From Pirellulaceae bacterium (lineage in GTDB: Bacteria; Planctomycetota; Planctomycetia; Pirellulales; Pirellulaceae), in the NCBI GenBank assembly GCA_023382975.1, contig JAHDXO010000003.1:170632-234631 (forward strand): a stretch of DNA of 64,000 nt. Direction: 5' to 3'. Within the stretch, counting starts at the first letter, position 1, and each line of letters starts with the position of its first letter. A program made the translations under genes and the position numbers. Positions 34,064 through 43,299 of the stretch are shown in pieces. The notes under the pieces were generated by a model. The model worked only from the letters and a program-made list of their open reading frames with translations. It did no database searches and had not been told where the DNA came from.

Positions 34064-36084
34064 GGCGTCGTCTCCGTCGCTGATAAGGGACGAATTCCCT
34101 TCCTTTCATTGATCCAAGGCGCTGCAAGTTGAGTTGCTACGGAAATGGTCACAGCCAGGATGTAACCCCAGGGCTGCGGGAACGGCAGGAACATGGACAG
34201 GATCCAGGCCCACAGCACGCACACGGCAGTGGCCGCCCATCCCAGACGCGCCGATCGCAACGGATCCGACTGCGTCCACCATCGGAGAACGGCAAACAAC
34301 CCACCGAAGTACAGCAGGTAGGCGGCGACCAGTGGCTGGCCGTCCCCTGAAAACAACCATTCGGGCAACTGGCGATCCGAGAAGACGCGGGCTGTCAGGT
34401 GATCCTGATTCGGCGGAGTGACCATCAGCAACTCGGCCGACGCGAAGGCAACCAGTCCGACCGCCAACCCGGCCAGCAACATCACGAAACGCCGCACGTA
34501 ATGGTCGCCATCGTCGCCTTCCCAAATCTTCCCCAGCATCAGCAGCACCCACGACCCGATGACACTGGTCACCGTCAACCAAGCGAAGACCGCCCAGCCG
34601 GAAACCGAGCCGTCCAGGACTTGGCCGTGCAGCAGCAAGGCGATCAGAACCAATACCGCCGTAGTGGCCGCGGCGAACAGCATCGATCCCGTCAATTCCG
34701 CCAGGCGTTCGCTGGCCAGTCGTTTGCCCAAGGCTTGCCGCATCTCTTTCCGCCAAAGAGGGTCGTTGCGGTCGACTCGCCCCGAGCCAGCAACCGTCGC
34801 TGCCGGGTGCCGCCAAAACACAGCGCGGCACGTTCGGTAGGCCACATAGCCCAGAGCGAGCACCACGAGCAGCGGCAGCAGTTCCGGGCGAGCGATCACC
34901 AGCAGCACCAACAAAACGGCGATGACCGTCTTGCTGAGCGTCGGTTTGAGCGGAGAGGTTCCGGGCGCCTGCGCCACCCGTGCCGGTGGCCTGGCGACCG
35001 GCGCCGACGGCCGCATTGGGCCCGCCGCGCCGCGGGCAGGCCCGCGCACGGGCGGCACCGCTTCGGCCAGCACCACTTCCTGCTGGCGCAACGGCCCAAA
35101 GACCATGTCGGCCGGCGGCGCGGGGTCGTCGTCGCCGATGTAGATCGGTTCGCCCCGCGCGGGTCGCGGCGATTCCAACACCACGGCTGGCGCGGCGTCG
35201 CCGGACAGGGAGCCGTTCAAGGCGTCGAGCATCTGCTGGACCGAACCGTACCGTTTGTCGGGATCTTTGCGCAGCGCACGCTGGATCACCGCCCGGAACG
35301 GTTCGGGAATCCCGGTCGTGTCGGGCTCGTCCGTCAGGTGCTTCATGATGATTTCCTGACTCGTCTCGCCCTCGAACGGAACACGGCCCGTGAGCATTTC
35401 GTACAGCATAATGCCCAGGGCGTAGATATCGATGCCTTTGCCGTAGACGCCTCGCCCGATCTCGGGCGCCATGTAGTGGAATGTCCCGACGCTCTCGGTC
35501 TGACCGCTCCGGCGACTGGCCGAGATCAACTTGGAGAGCCCGTAGTCGCCGATTTTCACCACGCCTTCGTCGTCGAAGATGTTGGCTGGCTTCAGGTCGC
35601 GATGCACGATTCCCTGACTGTGCAGATAGGCGACGCCAGAGCCGATTTCCCGAAACCAGCGCACCGCCTCGTCCTGCGGCAGCCCATTCGGATTGCGGTC
35701 GATCACGTCCTTTAGACTGTCGCCTGCCACGTATTCCATCACGACCCAGGCTTGCCCTTCGTCGTCGTATTTCAGGTCATACAGCGCGACTAGATTCGGG
35801 TGTTTGAGATTCAGGCACTGGCTGACGCCGCGGACCTCGACCTCCAGGTTCCGCTGGATGCGCTTCAACGCGACTTCCTTGCCCGCGTCGCTGACCGCCA
35901 GATAGACTTCGCCAAAACCGCCGGTACCGACACCGCGGTTGATCCTGTACCCGTCCAGCGGGCGCGCACCTGTTTTGTAGGCGAATTTCATCGTACCGCC
36001 CGCTTTCTGCTGAGGCTGCTGCTTGTCGCGCCGCGATGCGGCGACGCCTTCGTCAGCTATTAGAGTAGCGGTTCCCGGTTTCAT
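34060..36084 (-). CDS. Membrane Ser/Thr protein kinase (PknB-like) with multi-TM tail
   Basis: 674 residues from ATG at 36084, which overlaps the FHA stop; an ATG at 35991 is an alternative. Hanks-type kinase domain at about 45-300: glycine loop GVGTGGFGEVY, Lys74 in VALK, HRDLKPAN with Asp163, DYG (180-182) in place of the usual DFG, APE at 206-208. A Pro/Ala-rich linker with PxxP-like runs leads to at least seven TM helices in the last 270 residues, unusual for bacterial kinases, which mostly have one. No PASTA domain. Active site appears intact. Signal input could come from the membrane region. Confidence 0.93.
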   Translation of the reverse strand: MKPGTATLIADEGVAASRRDKQQPQQKAGGTMKFAYKTGARPLDGYRINRGVGTGGFGEVYLAVSDAGKEVALKRIQRNLEVEVRGVSQCLNLKHPNLVALYDLKYDDEGQAWVVMEYVAGDSLKDVIDRNPNGLPQDEAVRWFREIGSGVAYLHSQGIVHRDLKPANIFDDEGVVKIGDYGLSKLISASRRSGQTESVGTFHYMAPEIGRGVYGKGIDIYALGIMLYEMLTGRVPFEGETSQEIIMKHLTDEPDTTGIPEPFRAVIQRALRKDPDKRYGSVQQMLDALNGSLSGDAAPAVVLESPRPARGEPIYIGDDDPAPPADMVFGPLRQQEVVLAEAVPPVRGPARGAAGPMRPSAPVARPPARVAQAPGTSPLKPTLSKTVIAVLLVLLVIARPELLPLLVVLALGYVAYRTCRAVFWRHPAATVAGSGRVDRNDPLWRKEMRQALGKRLASERLAELTGSMLFAAATTAVLVLIALLLHGQVLDGSVSGWAVFAWLTVTSVIGSWVLLMLGKIWEGDDGDHYVRRFVMLLAGLAVGLVAFASAELLMVTPPNQDHLTARVFSDRQLPEWLFSGDGQPLVAAYLLYFGGLFAVLRWWTQSDPLRSARLGWAATAVCVLWAWILSMFLPFPQPWGYILAVTISVATQLAAPWINERKGIRPLSATETTP

Positions 36085-37484
36085 TTGTCCAGCCTTGCAA
36101 CCTGTTCCAAACTCAGAGAGAAATCGCTTCCTACCACGTGTGAATCCAACTCCAACCGCGCCTGCTCGTCGCAAAACCGTCCATCCACTTCGATGCCTTC
36201 CATTGCCCGACAGTACAGGACCCCGTCGCGGCGGTAGAGCACAACGTCATTCGACCATTCTCGGCAGACGATGTGGTTCTGCCATTTCGGGCCCAGCACG
36301 CAGGATTCGGCCATCAGCAGGACCGCGTCGGCCGAGGGTTGCGTGCGGTGCCGCGACAGCGGCTCCAAACGGGCCGTCGAACTCAAGGCATGCGGTTGGC
36401 GAAACCGGTAGCAGACCCCGGCTCCCAACCGGATCTCGTCGCCGTCCGCCAGGATCGTCGTGCGGTGGATCTGTCGGCCATTGATCCAAACCTCGCCCAA
36501 CGGCTCGATCAAGTATCCGTCTTCGCGACGGATCCTGGCATGTTGGCGCGACACGTCACCCCGGATCGGCACGGCAATCCGGTTACCGGGGCTGGCTTGC
36601 CCCAGCACGATCTCGTCGTCCATGCAGACGAGAAACCCGCCCACGCCATCCACCCACAGCAGGAACCGCTGCGGCGTCTCAGACGCTTCCCCCGCCCGCG
36701 CGGCAGGCGTGTTCCGGCGATCAGGCTCCCGCTCGTCGTTGGCATGCCAAGTCAAGGTAACGTCCAGCGGTTTGTCCCCGCGAGGCGGAGCGCCCACGGC
36801 CATCCACGCCCGGCGCCGCGCATCCACGGCCAACGTCGATTGCGGGCAGAGTTCCAGCAACCGGCCCGCCAGCACCAGCGTCTCGGTCCAATCCGACCGA
36901 GACAAGGCAGCATGCAGCCGCGCGGCCAGACTCTCGGCCTCCTGGGCCTGACGCTGGCACAATTCCCGTTGATCCCGAACGAAGGCCAAGTCGGGCCGCA
37001 TGGTGGCAGCCCGTTCCAACTGCACCGCCGCTTCGCTGAACTTGCCCCGGCTCCGCAGGTTCCGCGCCGATTCGATCCGCCTCGCCACTTCGAGCAAGCC
37101 TCGCGTCGCGTCACTGGCTCCGGCGTGCTGCTCGAGCGACTCCAACTGCCGGATCGCTTCGGCCGCTTCGCCCACGGCCAAGCGATCTTCGGCCGCCACG
37201 ATCATCCGCTCCACGATCTCGCGCCGCGCGGCCAGCACGCTTTCAGCCTGGGAACCCAACAGGCAGGCGGCGTCCAGATCCTGCCAGCCCGCCTTCGGCT
37301 CACCCTGCCGCAATCGCTGCCCAGCCCGCCGAGCCAGTTGTTCGGCAACGGCCACGGACAGCTTCTTGCCCGGCAGGCAGCGGTGCAGATCGCCCTCGCG
37401 CACCAGCGCCACCGCCTCGTCCAGCCGACCGGCCCGTAAGGCTTCCTCGGCCTCGCGTAGCTGCAATCGCCAGCTCTTGAACAT
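36081..37484 (-). CDS. TPR-like helical protein with C-terminal FHA domain
   Basis: 467 residues from ATG at 37484 (an ATG at 37502 is possible). The first 230 residues are Ala/Arg/Glu-rich helical repeats. Residues about 285-365 are an FHA domain: EIVLGQASPGNRIAVPI, then DVSRQHARIRREDGYLI with Ser312, Arg313 and His315, and INGRQI. FHA domains bind phosphothreonine, the typical product of the kinase encoded directly downstream. A second, FHA-resembling beta domain (about 375-460) follows. It overlaps the kinase gene by 4 bases and starts only about 33 bases after a terminator. Confidence 0.85.
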   Translation of the reverse strand: MFKSWRLQLREAEEALRAGRLDEAVALVREGDLHRCLPGKKLSVAVAEQLARRAGQRLRQGEPKAGWQDLDAACLLGSQAESVLAARREIVERMIVAAEDRLAVGEAAEAIRQLESLEQHAGASDATRGLLEVARRIESARNLRSRGKFSEAAVQLERAATMRPDLAFVRDQRELCQRQAQEAESLAARLHAALSRSDWTETLVLAGRLLELCPQSTLAVDARRRAWMAVGAPPRGDKPLDVTLTWHANDEREPDRRNTPAARAGEASETPQRFLLWVDGVGGFLVCMDDEIVLGQASPGNRIAVPIRGDVSRQHARIRREDGYLIEPLGEVWINGRQIHRTTILADGDEIRLGAGVCYRFRQPHALSSTARLEPLSRHRTQPSADAVLLMAESCVLGPKWQNHIVCREWSNDVVLYRRDGVLYCRAMEGIEVDGRFCDEQARLELDSHVVGSDFSLSLEQVARLDK

Positions 37485-37516
37485 GACGGTTCCCGCAATC
37501 ATGATGGCCCCACACG

Positions 37517-37547
37517 AAAAAAGGGGCTCGGCCGTGAGCCGAGTCCC
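37517..37547 (-). terminator. Intrinsic terminator, possible attenuator ahead of the FHA operon
   Basis: Minus strand reads GGGGACTCGGC, a short loop, GCCGAGCCCC, then TTTTTT (37517-37522). A classic Rho-independent terminator 20 bases after the coiled-coil gene stop. Since the FHA start is only about 33 bases further, there is little room for a new promoter beyond it. Confidence 0.85.
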
Positions 37548-37566
37548 CGTATCCAGATCCGACCGG

Positions 37567-38379
37567 TTACTTCGCGACTTCCACGCCCACGTAGGACGTT
37601 GAAGCCTTGCCGCGCTGCGACTCGTACTCCGTGATCCGATCCAGCACGCTGACGTTGTCCTCTGCACGCTCGAGCTTGATCTCGTCGACCAGCACGTCGT
37701 CGGCATTGACCATCTCGGCATCCACCTCGATCCGCGCTTCGATGTCGCTCAGCAGTTGGCGAGTCCGCGACAACTGGCTGTCGTCGATGTGGAACTCGCT
37801 GGCCGCCTTCGCCACCTCGACCATCTTCAGCCGAGCTTCCAGGTTCTCGACCTGAACTTCCAATTGGCGCTTCGAGGCGATCATCGCCTTCAATTTCTCC
37901 TGGGCGGCTTCCAAGCCTCGACGCCGCGCCGTCAGGATCTGCTCCAACTTCTGCAAGGTCGCTTCGCGAGTCTGATAGCGATCGAAGCGGTTACCCAAAT
38001 CGGTTTCGACCTGATCCGCGGAGTAGCTGCGGCCCGCGTAGACAAACGTGCTGTCGCCGCGCGACAGATCCTCCCGCAACCGCTGGATGTCCCGCCACAG
38101 ACCGGCGAGATCCTCGCGGTCGCCCGTGATCTTTTCCTCCAGCTTCCGCAGATCCAGCTCTTCCCGCGCGATCTCTCGCTTGTGCCGGCCGATCTCCGGA
38201 TCCAAGGCGACGATCATCTTGCGAGCCCGTTCGAGTTCAAACGGGACCGGCACGGTGTCGCGCACCGAACGGTGGACCCGTCCCGCCGAGGTCGCCAAAT
38301 AGCTGAACGTGTCCCGTCCGAAAATCAGACCCAACAACAGCAACAAAGCCCCCGACGCCAAAATGCCTTTCTTCAACAT
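37567..38379 (-). CDS. Membrane-anchored coiled-coil protein
   Basis: 270 residues, start fixed by GAGGGAGGGA upstream. One TM helix at about 5-22 (GILASGALLLLLGLIFG), then almost continuous coiled coil from about 50 to 200 (REELDLRKLEEKITGDREDL, QKLEQILTARRRGLEAAQEK) and an acidic C-terminus. Similar proteins are widespread in planctomycetes near kinase and sigma genes but have no assigned role. First gene of the cluster that continues with FHA, kinase, four-TM protein and sigma. Confidence 0.75.
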   Translation of the reverse strand: MLKKGILASGALLLLLGLIFGRDTFSYLATSAGRVHRSVRDTVPVPFELERARKMIVALDPEIGRHKREIAREELDLRKLEEKITGDREDLAGLWRDIQRLREDLSRGDSTFVYAGRSYSADQVETDLGNRFDRYQTREATLQKLEQILTARRRGLEAAQEKLKAMIASKRQLEVQVENLEARLKMVEVAKAASEFHIDDSQLSRTRQLLSDIEARIEVDAEMVNADDVLVDEIKLERAEDNVSVLDRITEYESQRGKASTSYVGVEVAK

Positions 38380-38869
38380 CGCTCGTCCCTCCCTCGTATC
38401 AGATGTTTTTCAGGAAACCGTGAATTCAAGTGATTCGCTTGATCCTCGCTCAGCCGCTCTCGACGGCGAATCTCCATGTAGCAATTCGCCGCCCGAGGCG
38501 GTTGCTTGCATCCAACTGTTGCAAAATTTGCAAAAAAATTAGTCAGTGCGAAAAAGCCTGGGCTCTCATGACATTCTGGGGTATTTGAGAAATCTGGGTA
38601 CATCGCAAAGGATTCGCATTGGCGTCAAAATTTACCCAGTTTAACCACACTGTCGGCATCAACCAAAGAACAGCTCGCTGTGTCGTCAATGGGTCTGCCT
38701 GATAGTTGTCCCGACAGCGATCCTCATGGAAAGTTCGCAAGATTCAGCGATGTAACGATTTACGCTGCTCGAACTCACCTTGTCCTGCCATCGGGCACAC
38801 CAGTTGCTTTCGTCAGAGTCAGCCGACTTGGCGAATGCGAACCCCAAGCCACTAGACGAGAAAGAAACC
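38380..38869. other. 490-bp intergenic region with an AT-rich palindrome
   Basis: No gene recognised. It is AT-richer than its surroundings. The perfect palindrome at 38519-38533 is listed separately. It must hold the promoter of the coiled-coil/FHA/kinase cluster (leftward) and that of the small acidic protein (rightward). Confidence 0.45.
38519..38533. promoter_or_regulatory. Palindromic site TTGCAAAATTTGCAA, possible operator
   Basis: Perfect 7-bp arms around one A, in an AT-rich tract 140 bases upstream of the coiled-coil gene at the head of the kinase cluster. Shape suits a dimeric regulator; no direct evidence. Confidence 0.35.
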
Positions 38870-39082
38870 ATGAGCATCCGACGCGACTGGCAATACATCC
38901 CCCCTCGTGATGAGGAGTCAATTGACACTTTCGACGATTTCTCTGGCTTCGAGTCAGACGCGGATCCATTCTCGATGTGGCTTGAAGAGCGTTTGGAACA
39001 ACTCGAAGAACGGCACCGCAAGTTTTGGACCCGGCAGTCCGTAACCATTGTCCTGATCACCTACGTCCAAGTTGAGCCGTGA
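38870..39082 (+). CDS. Small acidic hypothetical protein
   Basis: 70 residues from ATG at 38870; the frame is open 30 codons further but without a better start. The sequence RRDWQYIPPRDEESIDTFDD and SMWLEERLEQLEERHRKFW is acidic then helical, with protein-like codon use. I do not recognise a family. Short acidic proteins of this build are common in Rhodopirellula-like genomes. It lies 73 bases before the Gfo/Idh gene. Confidence 0.45.
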   Translation: MSIRRDWQYIPPRDEESIDTFDDFSGFESDADPFSMWLEERLEQLEERHRKFWTRQSVTIVLITYVQVEP

Positions 39083-39155
39083 CGTACCGCTTGCACGATG
39101 CGCCTTGGCTGGAAACAATGGAAAATTCTCAAATTCCAGCCTAGGAGCCAACCAA

Positions 39156-40673
39156 ATGTCGAAAATCAATCGTCGCCGTTTTCTCGGCCAATCGGTAGCT
39201 GCCGCGTCCACCGTGTTCGCAGCACCGTACATTCTTCGAGCCCAAAATCCGAACGGCAAAATGGGCGTCGCCGTCGTCGGCGTCCGCGGGCGTGGCGGCA
39301 GCCATCTGGATGCCTTCGCCGGCCAATCGAAAACCAATGTGATTTGCATCGTCGAGGTGGATGAAAACGTTGCCAGAAGCCGGGCCGAAGGCGTCGCGAA
39401 ACGCCAACAAGGGCTTGCACCCCGGGTGGTTCGCGACATGCGCGAGATCCTGGAAGATCCGTCCATCGATATCATCTCGACGGCCACGCCCAACCATTGG
39501 CACGCGTTGTGTGGCGTTTGGGCGATGCAGGCCGGCAAGGACGTGTACGTGGAAAAGCCGATTTCCCACAACATCGCCGAAGGGTCGGCGATGGTCGCTG
39601 CCGCGAAGAAATACGGCCGCGTCTGCCAGACGGGTACCCAGTGCCGTTCGAATCCGGCGATCATTGACGCGATGAAGTTCATCGCCGACGGCGGGATCGG
39701 CGAAGTCAACTTCTCGCGCGGGCTGTGCTACAAGCGGCGGAAATCGATCGGCGCATTGGGTGACTATCCAGTTCCCGAAGAGGTCGATTTCAATCTGTGG
39801 AGCGGGCCCGCCCCGTACACCGATCCCAAGGTGACCCGTCCACAATTTCACTACGACTGGCACTGGCAGCGATTGTACGGCAACGGCGATTCGGGCAACC
39901 AAGGGCCTCACCAGACGGACATCGCCCGCTGGGGATTGGGCGTCAACTCGCATCCGATCCGGATCATCTCCTACGGCGGGCGTCTGGGCTACCAAGCCGA
40001 ACGCAAGGACGACAACTACGTCGATGCCGGCGATACCGCCAACACCCAGGTCACCGTTTACGACTACGGCGACAAGTGCATGGTGTTCGAAACCCGCGGA
40101 CTGTCGGTCGACGACTCGGCGGACGAAGAACTCAACCGGCTTTTCCAGAGCACCAAGGGCAACAAGGTGGGCGTGGTCTTCTACGGCAGCGGCGGCTATC
40201 TGGTCCAACGCACCTACGACGACTGTATCGCCTACGACAAGGACATGAAGGAGATCAAGCGGTTCCGCGGCGGCAACGACCGGTTCCACTTCGAGAATTT
40301 CCTGGATGTCTGCGCGTCGCGGAAGATGGAGGACCTGAACGCCAGCGCCTGGGAAGGCCATCTGTCGGCCGGCCTCAGCCATCTGGGCAACATCTCGTAC
40401 TACCTGGGCGAGAAGAACAAGGTGTCGGCTGCACAGGCCAAGCAGATTCTCGCTGGCGTCAAGAGCCTGGACGACAATGCGGCCACGCTCGACCGAACGC
40501 TGAAGCATCTGACCGACAACGGCGTCGATCTGGACAAGCACCCGATCTCGATGGGCCCGTATCTGGAATTCGATCCGGTCAAGGAAGTGTTTCCGGACTC
40601 GCCGGAAGCAACCGCGATGGTCAGCCGCGAGTACCGCGACGGCTTCGCCTGCCCGACGGCGGATCAGGTCTGA
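39156..40673 (+). CDS. Tat-exported Gfo/Idh/MocA-family oxidoreductase
   Basis: 505 residues from ATG at 39156 (AGGAG upstream). Twin-arginine signal NRRRFLGQSVAAASTVFAAP. NAD(P)-binding Rossmann fold begins VGVAVVGVRGRGGSHLDAFA (G-x-G-x-x-G). The family lysine motif is YVEKPISHN, and the C-terminal domain contains GDSGNQGPHQTDIARWGLGV, typical of the large planctomycete/Bacteroidetes paralogues thought to act on sugars or glycosides. Substrate unknown. Followed after 3 bases by a GH105-like gene, so a role in carbohydrate turnover is supported by context. Confidence 0.9.
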   Translation: MSKINRRRFLGQSVAAASTVFAAPYILRAQNPNGKMGVAVVGVRGRGGSHLDAFAGQSKTNVICIVEVDENVARSRAEGVAKRQQGLAPRVVRDMREILEDPSIDIISTATPNHWHALCGVWAMQAGKDVYVEKPISHNIAEGSAMVAAAKKYGRVCQTGTQCRSNPAIIDAMKFIADGGIGEVNFSRGLCYKRRKSIGALGDYPVPEEVDFNLWSGPAPYTDPKVTRPQFHYDWHWQRLYGNGDSGNQGPHQTDIARWGLGVNSHPIRIISYGGRLGYQAERKDDNYVDAGDTANTQVTVYDYGDKCMVFETRGLSVDDSADEELNRLFQSTKGNKVGVVFYGSGGYLVQRTYDDCIAYDKDMKEIKRFRGGNDRFHFENFLDVCASRKMEDLNASAWEGHLSAGLSHLGNISYYLGEKNKVSAAQAKQILAGVKSLDDNAATLDRTLKHLTDNGVDLDKHPISMGPYLEFDPVKEVFPDSPEATAMVSREYRDGFACPTADQV

Positions 40674-40676
40674 GCG

Positions 40677-42512
40677 ATGAGGCAGCAGCCCGTCTGGGTC
40701 TTTCTGCTGGCCGTGTTTCTGGCTCCGAGCCTCGCTGGCTCGGAGCCTGCCCCAGGGGCCGAGCAGATTGTTCGCACGGTCGATCACCCGGACGTGGTCG
40801 CGATGCCGATCGGCATCACGGCCGCCGGAACGCCGATCCAGGCGGTACTGCACCGCGAAGACTTTGACTTTGCAACCGCCAAGTGCCGTATTCTGCTCGT
40901 CGGTCATTCTCCAGCCGATACGGGACCAGTCGCCGCGGCGCTGCGGTGGTTCTACACACTGGCGCCGTCGAGTGCCGATCGACAGCGATTCCTGCTATCC
41001 GCCGTCCCGCAGGTACAAACCGATCGCCCCCGGACGGACCGCCCCGCGGAATACCCGCCTGCCGGAGTCGCCTACGCATCGCCCGACGCTCCGGAGCCAA
41101 TGTATCTTTGGCGGTGGATCGGGATGGCGGCTCCCGACTTGGTCGTCGAGGTGCGATTCTGCGACCGGGATCAGCGCTGGTTCGTCCCCGTTGCCGATGA
41201 GCAGCCGCTGTTGACGAGGATGCGAACGGCATTGCAGCCATCCGAAGAAGGTCAAGCCAGCGAATTGGCGGCCGCTCTGATTCGCGAGGCCGCGTGCGAA
41301 ACCGGGACGATCCCCGCAGTGCGAGTCACGGTGCGCGACGACGGTGCGGCGGGCTTTCTGCCCAAGCTGCTGGCCGTGTTGAGGGCTCTCGATGATCGCG
41401 GTCCCTCGCCCGCGCGGCTCGCGATCCAGCAACGTCTTGACCGTTCGCCCCTCCAGGTCGCGCAGCAGTTGAGCCAGCACTACGGCCGCGATCTGCCACA
41501 GGTTGTCTACATTCCCGCTGTCGCCTTGTTGGGCCGTTTGCGGCTGGGCGATCTGACCGGCGACCGTTCGCACCAAGAGGAGGTTGAACGGATCGTGCGT
41601 CCCTTCCTCGACGCTCCGACGCCGGTGAAGTTGGAGAACGGGAGTGAACTGTCCGGCCACCTGATTTTTTCGGAAATGGCAGAGAGGAGCGTCGGAGCCG
41701 ATCGCAATCGATATTTGGAACTGGCGCGTCGAGCAGCCGATTTGGCGTTCGATCCCAACGGTCAACCGCGCGAATCGATGCCGTTCCATAACGAGATGAG
41801 CGATGCCTTATTCATGGGCGGACCCATCCTGGCACATGTCGGTCATCTGACTCGGCAGTCCGCTCGGAAAATGGAACAGGCACCGGGCATCTATGCCCCG
41901 GAGTCAGTCCTATTTTCGGACAAGCGTTACTTCGACGCGTGCATCAAACACCTGCGTTTCATGCGGGCGTTGACCCTGCGCGGCGACGGACTCTACCGCC
42001 ATTCGCCGCTGGACGAGGCAGCCTGGGGACGCGGCAATGGATTCCCGGCGCTCGGTCTGGCGCTGTCGCTGACCTGGTGGCCCGATGACCGCCCGGATCG
42101 TGAGGAATTGGTCGCCATGCTGCGCGACCATTTGGCAGCGTTGGCGCCGCACCAGGATCGGACCGGCGCCTGGCATCAGGTGATCGACCGGCCCGAGAGT
42201 TATCGCGAGTTGACCTGCACCTGCATGATTCTGTTCGCTGCGGCGCGCGGCGTCCGGCTCGGTTGGCTGGACCGCGAGAGCATCGATCCACTGATCCAGC
42301 GCGCCTGGTACGCGGTCCGCACCCGAGTCGGCACGGACGGCCGCTTGGTCGACGTCTGCACCGGCACCGGCAAGCAGAAATCGCTGGACGACTACTTTCG
42401 CCGGCCCGCCATCCTCGGCCCCGATCCCCGCGGCGGCGCCATGGCCCTGCTCGCCGCCGTGGAAATGGCCGACTACCAACTTGCCGCTCAACAAGACGAC
42501 ATCGAGCCTTAG
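40677..42512 (+). CDS. Secreted two-domain protein with GH105/GH88-like hydrolase region
   Basis: 611 residues with a signal peptide (VWVFLLAVFLAPSLA). The C-terminal half (about 310-600) is an alpha/alpha-barrel resembling unsaturated rhamnogalacturonyl hydrolases: HNEMSDALFMGGPILAHVGH, GDGLYRHSPLDEAAWGRGNG (the WxRGNG box), GAWHQVIDRPESYRELTCT, and ILGPDPRGGAMALLAAVEM. The N-terminal half (30-290) has an alpha/beta pattern (CRILLVGHSP, VVEVRFCDRD) vaguely like M14-type peptidase or deacylase folds; not assigned. It likely works with the Gfo/Idh protein of the same operon. Confidence 0.75.
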   Translation: MRQQPVWVFLLAVFLAPSLAGSEPAPGAEQIVRTVDHPDVVAMPIGITAAGTPIQAVLHREDFDFATAKCRILLVGHSPADTGPVAAALRWFYTLAPSSADRQRFLLSAVPQVQTDRPRTDRPAEYPPAGVAYASPDAPEPMYLWRWIGMAAPDLVVEVRFCDRDQRWFVPVADEQPLLTRMRTALQPSEEGQASELAAALIREAACETGTIPAVRVTVRDDGAAGFLPKLLAVLRALDDRGPSPARLAIQQRLDRSPLQVAQQLSQHYGRDLPQVVYIPAVALLGRLRLGDLTGDRSHQEEVERIVRPFLDAPTPVKLENGSELSGHLIFSEMAERSVGADRNRYLELARRAADLAFDPNGQPRESMPFHNEMSDALFMGGPILAHVGHLTRQSARKMEQAPGIYAPESVLFSDKRYFDACIKHLRFMRALTLRGDGLYRHSPLDEAAWGRGNGFPALGLALSLTWWPDDRPDREELVAMLRDHLAALAPHQDRTGAWHQVIDRPESYRELTCTCMILFAAARGVRLGWLDRESIDPLIQRAWYAVRTRVGTDGRLVDVCTGTGKQKSLDDYFRRPAILGPDPRGGAMALLAAVEMADYQLAAQQDDIEP

Positions 42513-42546
42513 TGACAGGTTCCTGGCGGCTTTCGGAGAGCGAACG

Positions 42547-43299
42547 ATGAACAAGATGGAAATCGCGGCGAGTTGGCTGAAGGAAGCACGCCGTGCGGTG
42601 GCGTTCACGGGAGCGGGAATCAGTACGGAGAGCGGCGTGCCCGATTTTCGTTCTCCGGGCGGCGTGTGGTCAAAGTCGCAGCCGGTGTACTTCGATGATT
42701 TTCTGGCAAGCGAAGCGGCACGGCTCGAGTACTGGCGCCAGAAGTCGGTGGCGCATCAGGATTTCGTACAAGCCACTCCCAACCCAGGCCACCGAACCTT
42801 GGCGGCCTGGCAAGCATCCGGCCGGCTACGGGCGGTGATCACCCAGAACATCGACGGGTTGCATCAGTTGGCCGGCAGCACCGACGTGGTCGAGTTGCAC
42901 GGTACGGCGCTCTTCATCGCGTGTTTGCAGTGCGGCGAGCGATACGAGGCCGACCCGCTGGTGCGCCAGTTCCTGGACACGCAGCAAGTCCCGCCGTGTC
43001 CGGCTTGCGGCGGGATCTTGAAACACGCTACCATTTCGTTCGGCCAAGCGTTGGACGGTCGAGTACTGGACCGCGCCACGCAACTGGTCCGCGAAGCCGA
43101 TCTGCTGCTGGCCATGGGATCGTCGTTGGTGGTCTATCCCGCGGCTGCCTTGCCCGAGCTTGCTCGGGAACACGGCGCGCGGCTGGTGATTATCAACCGC
43201 GACGCGACGCTCCTCGATTCGCGGGCCGATCTCGTGATCCGGAATTCGATCGGCCAGGCCCTGGTGGAAATCGACCACTGCATGAACGGACAACCATGA
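42547..43299 (+). CDS. cobB: Sir2-family NAD-dependent protein deacylase
   Basis: 250 residues from ATG at 42547 with CGGAGAG upstream. Sirtuin signature: FTGAGISTESGVPDFRSPGG, TQNIDGLHQLAG, catalytic His118 in VVELHGT, zinc ligands Cys126, Cys129, Cys151, Cys154, and GSSLVVYPAA. Removes acyl groups from lysines using NAD. The gene symbol reflects the bacterial family; substrate range cannot be told. Stop overlaps tsaE start (ATGA). Confidence 0.9.
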   Translation: MNKMEIAASWLKEARRAVAFTGAGISTESGVPDFRSPGGVWSKSQPVYFDDFLASEAARLEYWRQKSVAHQDFVQATPNPGHRTLAAWQASGRLRAVITQNIDGLHQLAGSTDVVELHGTALFIACLQCGERYEADPLVRQFLDTQQVPPCPACGGILKHATISFGQALDGRVLDRATQLVREADLLLAMGSSLVVYPAAALPELAREHGARLVIINRDATLLDSRADLVIRNSIGQALVEIDHCMNGQP

